Shown: positions 1 to 8,066, numbered from the stretch's first letter. The stretch is 30,404 bases of DNA from Pseudomonadota bacterium (GCA_021325365.1 JAJPHF010000101.1:1-30404); one strand, 5' to 3'. Notes: generated by a model from the sequence alone, not told the origin. Made by a program: numbers and translations.

Positions 1-2862
1 CAGACGAGCTTCACTGTGCGGCAGGCGGTGGCGGGGCAGGCGGCGACGGTGCCGCTGACGGTGACGGATAGCTGCGGGGACTGGCCGACGCTGGTGGGCG
101 GGGGGCCAAACGCCTTTCCCACCGCCACGCCGGACACCGGCGGCGCCTCGCCGACGCCCACGGCCACGCCGAGCGTCGCGGCGACGCCCACGCGCACGGC
201 GACCATCACGCGGACGCCGACGGCGACGCGGACCGCGACGCCCACGCGGCCGACGAGCCTCCGCGCCAGCCAGGGGTCGCTGCTGGCCGGTGGGGCGCAG
301 GGCGCGTCCTGGAGCGACGTCGCCAGCCCGACGCTGTTCGACTGGATCGGGCTGTTCCGGCCCGGCGCGGCCGACCGCGACTATGTGGCCTCGCCGCGCT
401 TTACCGGCGCGACGGCCCCGAACGGCGCGACGACGCTGGTCATCCCGCCGGCAGCCGCCGCTGGCGCGTACGAGCTGCGGTTGTTCTCCGACAAGAGCAC
501 CACGCGCCTGGCCATCAGCAACGGCTTCACGGTCAGTCGTCCCACGGCGACGGCGATCCCCACGCCCACCCCCGGCACGCCGCCGCCGCTCGTGGTCGCG
601 CCGGCCGCGGCCGTTGGCACGGGCGGCCAGCATACCTCGCTGCAGATCGACCGCAACCGCGATGCGAGCACGCTCGGGGCGCTCGACGTGCCGGTGGTGA
701 GCTATTACGACCCAGCCACCGGCACGTTGCGCGTGCTGCGGTGCGGCAGCAAGGACTGCTCAACCGGCAACACCACGCAGGCCATCGGCCCCGGCGGGCA
801 CTACTCGTCGCTCCAGCTGGACAATCGCGTCGACCCGAGCTTCGTGCCGCCGCCGGGCACGCCGCCGAACCGGCTCAACCATCCCGTGGTCAGCTACCAC
901 GATCCGCTTGCCCAGACGCTCAAGGTCGTGCGCTGCAACGACCTCGCGTGCGCCGGCCGGACGGTCGCCACGCTCGACTCGGGCGGCGTCGGGCAGTTCA
1001 CTTCGCTGGCCCTCGATGCGAGCGGCAACCCGGTGGTGAGCTACTACGACGCGGCAAACGGCGACCTGAAAGTACTGCACTGCGCCAACCCGGACTGCAC
1101 GGGCGGCGGCCACTCCATCGTGCCGGTGGATACGGCGGGCAACGTGGGGCAGTACACCTCGCTGGCGCTGGACGACAGCGGCCGTCCGGTGGTCAGCTAC
1201 TACGACGTGAGCAACCAGGCGCTGAAGCTGCTGCACTGCGGCAACGCGAACTGCACCGCCGGCAACTCGGTCGTCCCGGTGGATGCCATCGGCAACGTAG
1301 GGCAGCACACCTCGCTCGCGCTCGACGTGCTCGGCAATCCGGTCATCAGCTACTACGACGCGACCAACCAGCGGCTGAAGGTGGCGCACTGTGGCGACCC
1401 GCTCTGCGCGGACTTGGCGTCGATCGCCGCGCCGGACGCGGGGGGCAACGTCGGGCAGTTCACCGCGCTGCGACTGGACCAGCTTGGCCGGCCGGTGATC
1501 AGCTACTACGACGCGGCGCTCGGGCGCCTGAAGGTCCTGCGCTGTGGCGACGTAGCGTGTCTCGCCGGCAACTCGATCACCGTGGCCGCCGCTGGCAATG
1601 TCGGCCAGTTCGCCGCGCTCGCGCTGGACACGACGGACAACCCGGCGCTCAGCTACCACGACGCGAGCGTGGGCGGCGCGCTGAAGGTGCAGCGGTGCAG
1701 CAGCGCCACCTGCGCCACGACGCCGGACGCGGTGGGCGATGTCGGCCAGTACACCGCGCTGGCGGTCGCCGGTGGCAATCCCACCGTCAGCTACTACGAC
1801 GCAACGCTCCACCGGCTGGGCGTGCTGCGCTGTGGCAACGCGGACTGCTCGGCGCCGCTCGGCCCCGCGGCGCCCACGCCGTGCCCGAGCGGCTACAACT
1901 GCCTCAACCGGCTGCCAGATTACGCTCACGCAGACTCGGGGCGGGGTAGCGCGCTGACGCTCGACAGCGGCGGCGTCCCGGTAGTCAGCTACGTGGGCGC
2001 GAGTAGCGCCGGGAGCAACGGGGATTTATCGATTCTCCACTGTGGCGACATCGCCTGTCGAAGCGGCAACGTCATCACCAACCCCGACAGCAGCGGGCGC
2101 GTGGGGCCGCACACCGCCATCACGCTGGACGGCGCCGGCAATCCCGTCGTCAGCTACTACGACGCGGTCAACGGCGACCTGAAGGTGCTGCACTGCGTCA
2201 ACGACCAGTGCGGTGGCGGCGTCTCCTTCGCGCCAACCTGCCCGGTCACGAACAACTGCATCGCGACGGTGGACACGGCGGGCAACGTCGGGCAATACAA
2301 CTCGCTCCGGCTAGACAGCCGCGGCTGGCCGGTGGTCAGCTACTACGACGCGACGAACGGCGACCTGAAAGTGCTGCGCTGTGGCGATCCGTACTGCGGC
2401 AGCGGCAACATCATCGCCACGCCCGACAGCGCCGGCAACGTGGGGCAGTACACGTCGCTGGCGCTCGACGCGAGCGACCGGCCCGTCGTCAGCTACTACG
2501 ACGTGACCAATGGCCACCTGAAAGTGCTGCACTGCGTCACCGTCGATTGCAGCGGCTCCGGCCACTCCATCGCCACACCCGACACAAGCGGCAACGTCGG
2601 GCAGTACACCTCCCTGGTGCTGGACGGCGCCGGGAACCCAGTGGTGAGCTACTACGACGTGGCGAACGGCGACCTCAAGGTGCTGCGCTGCGGCGATCCG
2701 AACTGCAGCGCGGGCAACGTCGTGGTGGCGGCCGACACGATCGGCAACGTGGGACGCTATACCGCCGTGGCGCTGAGCGGCGGCAACCCGGTGGTCGGCT
2801 ACTACGACGTGACGAACGGCGACGTGAAGGTGCTGCGCTGCCTGAGCCCAAGCTGCAACTAG
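1..2862 (+). CDS. Secreted repeat protein, 5' truncated by window edge
   Basis: The reading frame is already open at base 1, so the N-terminus and any signal peptide lie outside the window. In order I see the end of a domain finishing in VTDSCGDWPTLVGGG, a Thr/Pro linker (ATPTRTATITRTPTATRT), an Ig-like domain of about 90 residues containing FDWIGLFRPG and YELRLFSD, a second Pro linker, and then 14 repeats of about 42-50 residues up to the stop. The repeat core is VGQYTSLALD..G.PVVSYYD..NGDLKVLRCG..C, with a Cys-x4-Cys pair in nearly every copy. Regular repeats with SYYD strands suggest a beta-propeller-like or beta-solenoid fold, and the paired cysteines suggest disulfides, so an extracellular location is likely. 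No catalytic motif is seen. Function is unknown; adhesion or a surface-layer role is a guess. It converges with the gene that follows. Confidence 0.85.
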   Translation, partial: QTSFTVRQAVAGQAATVPLTVTDSCGDWPTLVGGGPNAFPTATPDTGGASPTPTATPSVAATPTRTATITRTPTATRTATPTRPTSLRASQGSLLAGGAQGASWSDVASPTLFDWIGLFRPGAADRDYVASPRFTGATAPNGATTLVIPPAAAAGAYELRLFSDKSTTRLAISNGFTVSRPTATAIPTPTPGTPPPLVVAPAAAVGTGGQHTSLQIDRNRDASTLGALDVPVVSYYDPATGTLRVLRCGSKDCSTGNTTQAIGPGGHYSSLQLDNRVDPSFVPPPGTPPNRLNHPVVSYHDPLAQTLKVVRCNDLACAGRTVATLDSGGVGQFTSLALDASGNPVVSYYDAANGDLKVLHCANPDCTGGGHSIVPVDTAGNVGQYTSLALDDSGRPVVSYYDVSNQALKLLHCGNANCTAGNSVVPVDAIGNVGQHTSLALDVLGNPVISYYDATNQRLKVAHCGDPLCADLASIAAPDAGGNVGQFTALRLDQLGRPVISYYDAALGRLKVLRCGDVACLAGNSITVAAAGNVGQFAALALDTTDNPALSYHDASVGGALKVQRCSSATCATTPDAVGDVGQYTALAVAGGNPTVSYYDATLHRLGVLRCGNADCSAPLGPAAPTPCPSGYNCLNRLPDYAHADSGRGSALTLDSGGVPVVSYVGASSAGSNGDLSILHCGDIACRSGNVITNPDSSGRVGPHTAITLDGAGNPVVSYYDAVNGDLKVLHCVNDQCGGGVSFAPTCPVTNNCIATVDTAGNVGQYNSLRLDSRGWPVVSYYDATNGDLKVLRCGDPYCGSGNIIATPDSAGNVGQYTSLALDASDRPVVSYYDVTNGHLKVLHCVTVDCSGSGHSIATPDTSGNVGQYTSLVLDGAGNPVVSYYDVANGDLKVLRCGDPNCSAGNVVVAADTIGNVGRYTAVALSGGNPVVGYYDVTNGDVKVLRCLSPSCN

Positions 2863-2897
2863 AGCAGCTTGCGCGCCAGGTGAGCAGCCAGCGTCCG

Positions 2898-2960
2898 GTA
2901 GGGGCAGGTTTAACGCCCGCCCGCTGTCCGGCGCCGTAGGGGCGGGTCTCGTGCCCGCCC
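2898..2960. repeat. Two copies of a GTAGGGGCGGG palindromic repeat
   Basis: Two near-identical units lie at 2898-2923 and 2936-2960. The second reads GTAGGGGCGGG, a short spacer, then CCCGCCC, so GGGCGGG and CCCGCCC form a 7-bp perfect hairpin. Diverged copies of the same unit occur at 26227-26250 and 26268-26290. The pair sits between two convergent genes (2863-3085 holds nothing else I recognise), so it may also act as a bidirectional transcription barrier, although there is no T-tract. Confidence 0.7.
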
Positions 2961-3085
2961 GCGGCCCGCAGGCCGCCACCCCCGGTCGGCCGCCCGTTCA
3001 GCCTGGTTGCAAACTGCTGTAGTCAAATGGCTGGAGCGGGGGTAGGGGAGCCAATATCCCCCTCCTCCCCCTCCCAGGTCCCGGC

Positions 3086-4156
3086 CTACGGTAGGTCGTC
3101 GTCGGCGCGCGTCGTGAGGGCGGCGAGCGCCGCCGCGACGGCGCCGCCGACGGCCGCGTTGTGCTCCAGGAGGGCGGCGTTCGCGGCGAGCGTGCGGCCG
3201 CCCGAGTGGGCGTGCAGGTCGGCCAGCAGGAAGGGGGTCAGGGCGGGGCCGCGCACCCCAGCGGCGGCCGCTCGTGCCTCGGCCGCGTGCAGCACGCCCG
3301 CGACCTCGGCCGCGTCGAGCGCCGCCGCCGCGGGCACCGGCACCGCCAGCACCAGCCCGCCGCCCAGCCCCAGCGCCCACTGCGCTGCCGCGATCGTCGC
3401 GGCCTCGGCGGGCGTGTCCACGCGCGCGCTCAGCCGCAAGCCGCTCGTGCGCGTGTAGAAGGCGGGCAGCTCGTCGGTGCCGTAGCCGAGCACCGGCACG
3501 CCGAGCGACTCCAGCAGCTCCAGCGTGCGCGCGAGGTCGAGCAGCGACTTCGCGCCGCTGCAGACGACCAGGCAGGGCGTGCGGGCCAGCGCGCCCAGGT
3601 CGGCGGAGACGTCGAACGTCGCCTCGGCGCCGGGGTGGACGCCGCCCAGCCCGCCCGTGGCGAACACGCGGATGCCCAGGCGGCCGGCGACGGCAAGCGT
3701 GCCGGCGACGGTCGTAGCGCCATTGCCGCCGCGCGCCACGGCGACCGGCAGGTCGCGCCAGCTCAGCTTGGCGATGTCAGGATCGCGCGCGATGAGCTCT
3801 AGCTCGGCCGCGCCCAGCCCCACGCGCACCCGCCCGTCGAGCACGGCGATCGTCGCCGGCACGGCGCCCGCCGCGCGCACGGCGGCCTCCATCGCCTGCG
3901 CCACGGCCAGGTTGTCGGGCCAGGGCAGGCCGTGGGCGATAGCCGTGGACTCCAGGGCCACGATGGCCGCGCCGCTTTCGAGCGCCGCTGCGACCTCGGG
4001 GGCGAGGAGGAAGTGACCTAACCGCCCCGGCCCCGGCGACGCTTGCAGGGTTCCGCGTCGCACCCTCCGAAGCAAGGGGGGCGCTGGTGGCTGGCTGCGC
4101 CGGTCCTCCCCCCTTCCCGCATCGGGAGGGGGGGCCGGGGGGGTAGGTCCGCTCAT
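3086..4156 (-). CDS. psuG: Pseudouridine-5'-phosphate glycosidase (PsuG)
   Basis: PsuG cleaves pseudouridine 5'-phosphate reversibly to uracil and ribose 5-phosphate in the cytosol. The family signature is clear: VALESTAIAHG with the catalytic Glu, ARGGNGATTVAGT, GGLGGVHPGAEATFDVSADL with the metal-binding Asp, and VVCSGAKSLLDLA whose Lys is the Schiff-base residue in the E. coli enzyme, then VPVLGYGTDELPAFY. The frame ends in a typical C-terminal helix, LAANAALLEHNAAVGG. The family is about 300 residues, but the ATG at 4156 gives 356. The extra N-terminal stretch, about 45 residues (MSGPTPPAPPPDAGRG and on), is encoded by a GC-rich palindromic repeat. The ATG overlaps the upstream aldolase stop as ATGA and has GAGG 10 nt upstream, so coupled translation is plausible. 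A GTG at 4063 or a nearby CTG are alternatives. No psuK kinase gene is next to it. Confidence 0.93.
   Translation of the reverse strand: MSGPTPPAPPPDAGRGEDRRSQPPAPPLLRRVRRGTLQASPGPGRLGHFLLAPEVAAALESGAAIVALESTAIAHGLPWPDNLAVAQAMEAAVRAAGAVPATIAVLDGRVRVGLGAAELELIARDPDIAKLSWRDLPVAVARGGNGATTVAGTLAVAGRLGIRVFATGGLGGVHPGAEATFDVSADLGALARTPCLVVCSGAKSLLDLARTLELLESLGVPVLGYGTDELPAFYTRTSGLRLSARVDTPAEAATIAAAQWALGLGGGLVLAVPVPAAAALDAAEVAGVLHAAEARAAAAGVRGPALTPFLLADLHAHSGGRTLAANAALLEHNAAVGGAVAAALAALTTRADDDLP
4105..4150 (+). repeat. Palindromic GC repeat ending GGCCGGGGGGGTAGGTCC (copy 1)
   Basis: A hairpin (CCTCCCCCCTTCCCG / CGGGAGGGGGG) is followed by a G-run and TAGGTCC. Matching copies lie at 22691-22733 (reverse orientation) and 23175-23220. 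This copy falls inside the annotated 5' end of psuG, directly after the aldolase stop, and so would be translated if psuG starts at 4156. Confidence 0.7.
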
Positions 4157-6369
4157 CGCGGGAACGCCTCGCGCAGGCCGCCGTCAACGGTGAGGATGCA
4201 GCCCGTGGTCTTGGCCGAGCGGTCGGAGGCGAAGTACAGCGCCGCCTCGGCCACGTCCTCCGCGTAGATCGGGGCGCCCAGCAGGTTGCGCTGGCGGTAG
4301 TAGACGGGCAGCGCCTCGACGGGGATGCCGTACTGCGCCGCGCGGCCGGCGCGCATCGCGGGCGACCAGAGGTTCGTGTCCTGGAAGATGGCGTCGGGAT
4401 TGATGACGTTCACGCGCACGCCGAGTGGCCCGCCCTCAATGGCCAGCACGCGGGCGAGCTGCAATTCGGCGGCCTTCGCAGCGCTGTAAGCGGCGAAGCT
4501 GCCGCCGGGCGCGAGCGTGTTCTTCGTGGCGACGAACACCACGTTGCCGCCGCGCCCCTGGGCCTGGAACAGCCGCAGGGCAGCGCGCGCGATCAGGAAG
4601 TGGCCGGTGGCGTTCACGGCGAGGCTCTGCTGCCAGGTGGCCAGATCGGTGTCCACGATGGGCGCGCAGGGGGCGATGCCGGCGTTGGACACGACCACGT
4701 CTAGCCCGCCGTAGGCCAGCAGCGTCGCCTCGATGCCCGCCGCCACCGAGGCCTCAGCAGTTACGTCGAGATGCAGGCCGACTGCCCGCCCGGCGCCGTG
4801 GCGCTGGACCAGCTCGGTCGCCACCGCCTCGGCCGCCGCCGCGTCGAGGTCGGTCACGACAACGTGCGCGCCGGCGGCGGCGAAGCGCCGGGCGATGGCG
4901 CGGCCCAGCCCGCTGCCGCCGCCCGTGACGAGCGCGACCCGCCGCGCCAGCTCGCCCTCGGGCGGCGCAAGTGTCAGCTTGTACAGCTCCAGCGGCCAGA
5001 ACTCGACGTCGAAGGCGTCGGGGCGCTCCAGCGAGGCGTAGGCGTCGAGCGCCTCGGCGGCGCGCATCACGCCGATCGCGTGGTGGTAGATGTCGGCGGT
5101 GATGCCGGCGGCGCGCGCGTCCTTGCCGATGGTCACCATGCCCACGCCCGGCAGCAGCACCACGCGCGGCCGGGGCGCCGCCGCCTCGGCGAGCACGGCC
5201 GGGGGCACCCGCCCGCCCGCCGCCTCCGCCAGGCCGCCGCCACGGCCGCCGGCCTCGACGTAGCCCGTGTACTCGGCGGCGTAGGCGTCCCAGGCGCGGC
5301 GCAGCGCCGCCGCAGCCGCCGCGGGGTCGCCGGGCGTCTCCCACGGCACGTACAGCGGCCGCAGTTTGGTGTGCAGCATGTGGTCGGGCGTGGCCGGCCC
5401 CACCGCGGCCAGCGCCTCGGCCTTGGCGCTGCCGACGAACTCCAACACGTCGTCCGCGTCGTCGAAGCGCAACACTCGGTACAGGGGTCGGGGGTCGGGG
5501 GTCGGGGGTCGGGAGGTCGCCCCCCCTGGCCCCTGGCCCCGAGCCTCCGCCTCCCGCTCCGGTCCCTGGCCCCTGGCCCCTGGCCCCTGCGCTAGCGGCG
5601 CCGTGGCGAGCTGGCGGAGCGTGGGGGCGAGCGCGACGTACACGCGGCGGCGCTCGGCGGGCGGAAGGGCCGGCACGCGCGTCGCGCCGAACGGCTCGGC
5701 CGTGCGCGCCCGGTCGCGCAGGAACTGCTCGGCGCGGCTGCAGACGGCGATGGTCGCCTCGTAGGCCGCCCGCGCCGTCTCGCCCCACGTCGTCAGGCCG
5801 TGCTTCTCCATGACGACGTACTGGGCGTCGGGCTGGGCCGCGAGCGCCGCGTCGATCGCTTTGGCGAGGTCGAAGCCGGGGCGCACGTAGGGGATGAAAC
5901 AGGCCGCCCCCTCGAACGCCTCCTCGGTCCACTGGCGGCCGTGCGGCGTATTGGTGATAGCCAGGATGGCGTCGGCGTGCGTGTGGACGACGTAGCGCGC
6001 CGGCAGCCAGGAGTGGAGCAGCGTCTCGATCGATGGCCGCGCGGCGCCCGACTCGACGGCGCAGAGGGCGAGGTAGGCCAGCATGTCGTCGTCGGGGAGG
6101 GTGGCGCGGGCGCGGAGGCGCTGCACCGCGTCGAGGCCCAGGCCGGGGAAGTCGCGCGGCTGCACGCTCTTGAGGTCGGAGCCGCTGCCCTTCACGCGCA
6201 GCACCGGCACGTCCTCGTCGAGCGCCGTGTGCTCGGTGCGCTTCACCGACGTGTTGCCGCCGCCCCAGAGCACGAGTGCCGGCTCCTGGCCGACGAGGCG
6301 CGAGACGTAGAGCAAGCCATCCAGGTCGGGCAGGGCGGCGGCGTCGGCGTCGGACCAGCGGCTGTCCAT
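4153..6369 (-). CDS. Bifunctional class II aldolase (RhaD-type) / short-chain dehydrogenase
   Basis: This is a 738-residue fusion of the rhamnulose-1-phosphate aldolase/alcohol dehydrogenase type. The N-terminal class II aldolase half shows LVLWGGGNTSVK, VKGSGSDLKSV, VVHTHADAILAITNTPHG (metal-ligand His pair) and VVMEKHGLTTWG. The C-terminal half, from about residue 478, is a Rossmann-fold dehydrogenase with VTGGGSGLG for NAD(P) binding, SNAGIAP, and catalytic Tyr-x3-Lys in YSAAKAAE. By family knowledge the aldolase splits a deoxyketose 1-phosphate to dihydroxyacetone phosphate and lactaldehyde, and the dehydrogenase half acts on the aldehyde; the exact sugar here is uncertain. Residues about 258-295 are a low-complexity Gly/Pro/Arg insert made of repeated GQGPGARGQGPE-like units. 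The ATG at 6369 has GGGAG about 11 nt upstream. The stop overlaps psuG, suggesting one transcript for sugar-phosphate scavenging. Confidence 0.92.
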   Translation of the reverse strand: MDSRWSDADAAALPDLDGLLYVSRLVGQEPALVLWGGGNTSVKRTEHTALDEDVPVLRVKGSGSDLKSVQPRDFPGLGLDAVQRLRARATLPDDDMLAYLALCAVESGAARPSIETLLHSWLPARYVVHTHADAILAITNTPHGRQWTEEAFEGAACFIPYVRPGFDLAKAIDAALAAQPDAQYVVMEKHGLTTWGETARAAYEATIAVCSRAEQFLRDRARTAEPFGATRVPALPPAERRRVYVALAPTLRQLATAPLAQGPGARGQGPEREAEARGQGPGGATSRPPTPDPRPLYRVLRFDDADDVLEFVGSAKAEALAAVGPATPDHMLHTKLRPLYVPWETPGDPAAAAAALRRAWDAYAAEYTGYVEAGGRGGGLAEAAGGRVPPAVLAEAAAPRPRVVLLPGVGMVTIGKDARAAGITADIYHHAIGVMRAAEALDAYASLERPDAFDVEFWPLELYKLTLAPPEGELARRVALVTGGGSGLGRAIARRFAAAGAHVVVTDLDAAAAEAVATELVQRHGAGRAVGLHLDVTAEASVAAGIEATLLAYGGLDVVVSNAGIAPCAPIVDTDLATWQQSLAVNATGHFLIARAALRLFQAQGRGGNVVFVATKNTLAPGGSFAAYSAAKAAELQLARVLAIEGGPLGVRVNVINPDAIFQDTNLWSPAMRAGRAAQYGIPVEALPVYYRQRNLLGAPIYAEDVAEAALYFASDRSAKTTGCILTVDGGLREAFPR
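5485..5595. repeat. In-frame low-complexity GGGGTC / CCCCTGG repeats inside the aldolase gene
   Basis: Short tandem units of GGGGTCG (about 5485-5515) and CCTGGCC-containing units (about 5525-5590) lie inside the aldolase/dehydrogenase coding sequence. The reading frame stays open through them and encodes a Gly/Pro/Arg-rich loop. Neither aldolase nor dehydrogenase motifs fall in this stretch, so it sits in a linker or surface loop. Confidence 0.75.
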
Positions 6370-6429
6370 CGCGCTTCATCTCCCGCGTGTCGTCTTGGCC
6401 CGCGCCGTCAGGGCTGGGCAGCGGGTCGG

Positions 6430-6675
6430 TTATGCTGGCTGGTCGGTCAGGGGCCGCAGGTTATCGCCGGCTTCGGTAATCTCGCTCAGCGGCTCATCTT
6501 GGCCGCGACAATAGTAGATCGCGGGCTGATCCAGCCGTACGATATAGTAGCCTCCCCAATCGGGGTCGGGGCCAACCACTGTGCCATTGGGAGTGGTAAG
6601 CTGCAGGCCAGTCGGGGTGCCTACCAGGCGAACCCGATCGCCCGCGGACCAGGACCGAGGCTTGACGCGTGCCAT
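6430..6675 (-). CDS. Small protein B2 of duplicated A-B cassette (unknown)
   Basis: An 81-residue protein that I do not recognise. It contains AGDRVRLVG, then GTVVGPDPDWGGYYIVRLD and DNLRPLTDQPA. The GDRVRL...GTV...YYIVRLD pattern resembles a small SH3/KOW-like beta barrel, which is only a structural guess. The start ATG at 6675 has GGGAGAC directly upstream. It is a clear paralogue of the product at 7012-7287: both share the PDPD..GYY.VRLD.PA.YY core, the EPL..I.EA.DNL.PLTD.PA tail and the same final residues. It lies 14 nt after the stop of A2, so the two are probably co-translated. There is no signal peptide or membrane segment. Confidence 0.75.
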   Translation of the reverse strand: MARVKPRSWSAGDRVRLVGTPTGLQLTTPNGTVVGPDPDWGGYYIVRLDQPAIYYCRGQDEPLSEITEAGDNLRPLTDQPA

Positions 6676-6689
6676 GTCTCCCTCTCCCC

Positions 6690-6944
6690 TTACCTCAGGC
6701 GCCGCCAGTGCCCCTCGTATCCCGCTACCGGGCGGCCTGTCTCCGGGTCGAGATCGCGGTATTCGCCCGTGCGCGGATTGATCTCGTGCCAGGTGCGCGG
6801 TCCGGCACGATGCGTCGAGCGCGGGTCGGGCGCGTATTCTAGCCGTGTATCCGGATCGTACCAGACCCGGCGCCCGACCTCACGCCGCTGACTCATCCGC
6901 CACCGCCAGCGGCGGCCCCGCGCAAATGGAGGCGGCGTGGGCAT
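6690..6944 (-). CDS. Small protein A2 of duplicated A-B cassette (unknown)
   Basis: An 84-residue protein from ATG 6944; a second in-frame ATG at 6896 would give 68 residues beginning MSQRREVGRRVWYDPD. The conserved part is RVWYDPDT..EY.ADP, then TWHEINPRTGEYRDLD, ending AGYEGHWRRLR, and is rich in Trp, Tyr, Arg and Asp. The family is unknown to me. Its paralogue at 7300-7500 shares the WYDPDT, TWHEINPRTGEYRD and G.EG.WR.L blocks. An exact 26-nt identity links the two genes (6769-6794 and 7379-7404), so the duplication is recent or under strong constraint. The region before M17 (PPPFARGRRWRW) is also conserved in the other copy, which leaves the true start open. Confidence 0.7.
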   Translation of the reverse strand: MPTPPPFARGRRWRWRMSQRREVGRRVWYDPDTRLEYAPDPRSTHRAGPRTWHEINPRTGEYRDLDPETGRPVAGYEGHWRRLR

Positions 6945-7011
6945 GTATGAGCTGCTATCCTACGCGGCCGTCTTGGTGTGGTGGAGTTTCAGCGGCTACG
7001 CCTTGGCTCTC

Positions 7012-7287
7012 TTATGCTGGGCGGTCGGTCAGGGGCAGCAGGTTGTCGTCGGCCTCCCGGATAACGGGTAGCGGCTCGGTGGTGCCGTCGGCGCGGTAGT
7101 ACGTCGCCGGCTCGTCGAGACGCACGAAGTAGTAGCCGGGGTTGTCGGGGTCCGGCTGCTCCACCGTCCCGGTGTCGGCAGCGAGTGTATAGGATGCCCC
7201 GCGCCCTCGCAGGCGGACTCGTGCGCCGGGCGCGGGCGCCCAGGGTTGGCGGGGCTCCCTCGTATGCTTTCGCGTGCTGGTTGCCAT
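7012..7287 (-). CDS. Small protein B1 of duplicated A-B cassette (unknown)
   Basis: A 91-residue protein, paralogue of the product at 6430-6675. It has a basic N-terminus (MATSTRKHTREPRQPW) that the other copy lacks, then GARVRLRGRG, GTVEQPDPDNPGYYFVRLDE, and DNLLPLTDRPA. GGAGAG precedes the ATG at 7287 by a few bases. It follows the A1 stop by 12 nt, almost the same spacing as in the second cassette. Conserved aromatic and charged residues in the YY.VRLD.PA.YY block suggest a real folded domain. No function can be assigned. Confidence 0.75.
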   Translation of the reverse strand: MATSTRKHTREPRQPWAPAPGARVRLRGRGASYTLAADTGTVEQPDPDNPGYYFVRLDEPATYYRADGTTEPLPVIREADDNLLPLTDRPA

Positions 7288-7299
7288 TTTGCTCTCCGA

Positions 7300-7500
7300 T
7301 CAGCTGAGGGGGCGCCAGCGCCCTTCGCTCCCGGCGATAGGCTGGCCCGTCGTGCGATCGACGTCGCGGTACTCGCCGGTGCGCGGATTGATCTCGTGCC
7401 AGGTAGCTCGGCGCGGATTCGGGTCCGCATCATATTCGTACCCAGTGTCCGGATCGTACCAGACTCGATGCTTGATCTGCTTGGCGTGGCTGGCGCGCAA
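7300..7500 (-). CDS. Small protein A1 of duplicated A-B cassette (unknown)
   Basis: The first gene of the tandem cassette, 66 residues if it starts at TTG 7500 (MRASHAKQIKHRVWYDPD). It matches A2 over WYDPDTGYEYDADP, TWHEINPRTGEYRDVD and AGSEGRWRPLS. Upstream of the TTG the frame stays open and still resembles A2 (PPPFARDRRWRLR), but the codon aligned with the A2 ATG is ATA, so A1 either uses TTG or has lost its original start. The nearest gene upstream is divergent, at 7647. Confidence 0.65.
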   Translation of the reverse strand: MRASHAKQIKHRVWYDPDTGYEYDADPNPRRATWHEINPRTGEYRDVDRTTGQPIAGSEGRWRPLS

Positions 7501-7646
7501 TCGCCAGCGGCGGTCCCGCGCGAAGGGGGGCGGACTCGGTATGGGCGCGCTCCGTCCCGGGGCGCGGAATCTGGACTCGCCGGGCGCGGCCCCGCCGGAG
7601 TAAACCGGACGGCAGGAGCCGCCCCGAGTAGGGACCGAGGAGCGTT

Positions 7647-8066
7647 ATGCGTCTCACATGGATAGGCTGCGTGGCCGGTGCAGACATCGCGCTCCTCTAC
7701 GTGCTAGTGCTATTAACAGTTCCGAGCGCGGCAGTAGATTTCTCGGAATGGGGGATAGCGTTCTCGCTGGCTGGCCTGCTGCTATTAGGCGCCAGCATCC
7801 TGGCCCGAATAGAATCGCGGAGGCGAGATAGCGAAGCCGAGCGACTGGCGTGGCAATTGCGAGGCCGGATGGCCCTGGGAGTCTTTGGTCTCATCCTCGC
7901 CTCGTACCTGCTGAGCATGCAAGTGAACGTGGCGCGGGTCCGACAGCCGGATCTCTTGGGTACTATCAGTCGCGGCGTGCTGGCTATCGTTGGCTTGTGG
8001 ACAGCCGCAGAGTCCTTGTTGTTCTCCTTGCCTTCAATGCGTAGTTCTAGAAGCACTCAGGGGTAG
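7647..8066 (+). CDS. Small integral membrane protein (unknown)
   Basis: A 139-residue protein with about four predicted membrane segments: residues about 8-27 (GADIALLYVLVLLTV), 33-54 (WGIAFSLAGLLLLGASILA), 75-95 (MALGVFGLILASYLL) and 105-128 (ISRGVLAIVGLWTAAESLLF). A charged loop (RIESRRRDSEAERLAWQLRGR) joins the second and third. The ATG at 7647 has GAGGAG five bases upstream. I do not recognise the family. It ends three bases before the dehydrogenase ATG, so the two are likely co-transcribed, but no functional link is evident. Confidence 0.8.
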   Translation: MRLTWIGCVAGADIALLYVLVLLTVPSAAVDFSEWGIAFSLAGLLLLGASILARIESRRRDSEAERLAWQLRGRMALGVFGLILASYLLSMQVNVARVRQPDLLGTISRGVLAIVGLWTAAESLLFSLPSMRSSRSTQG

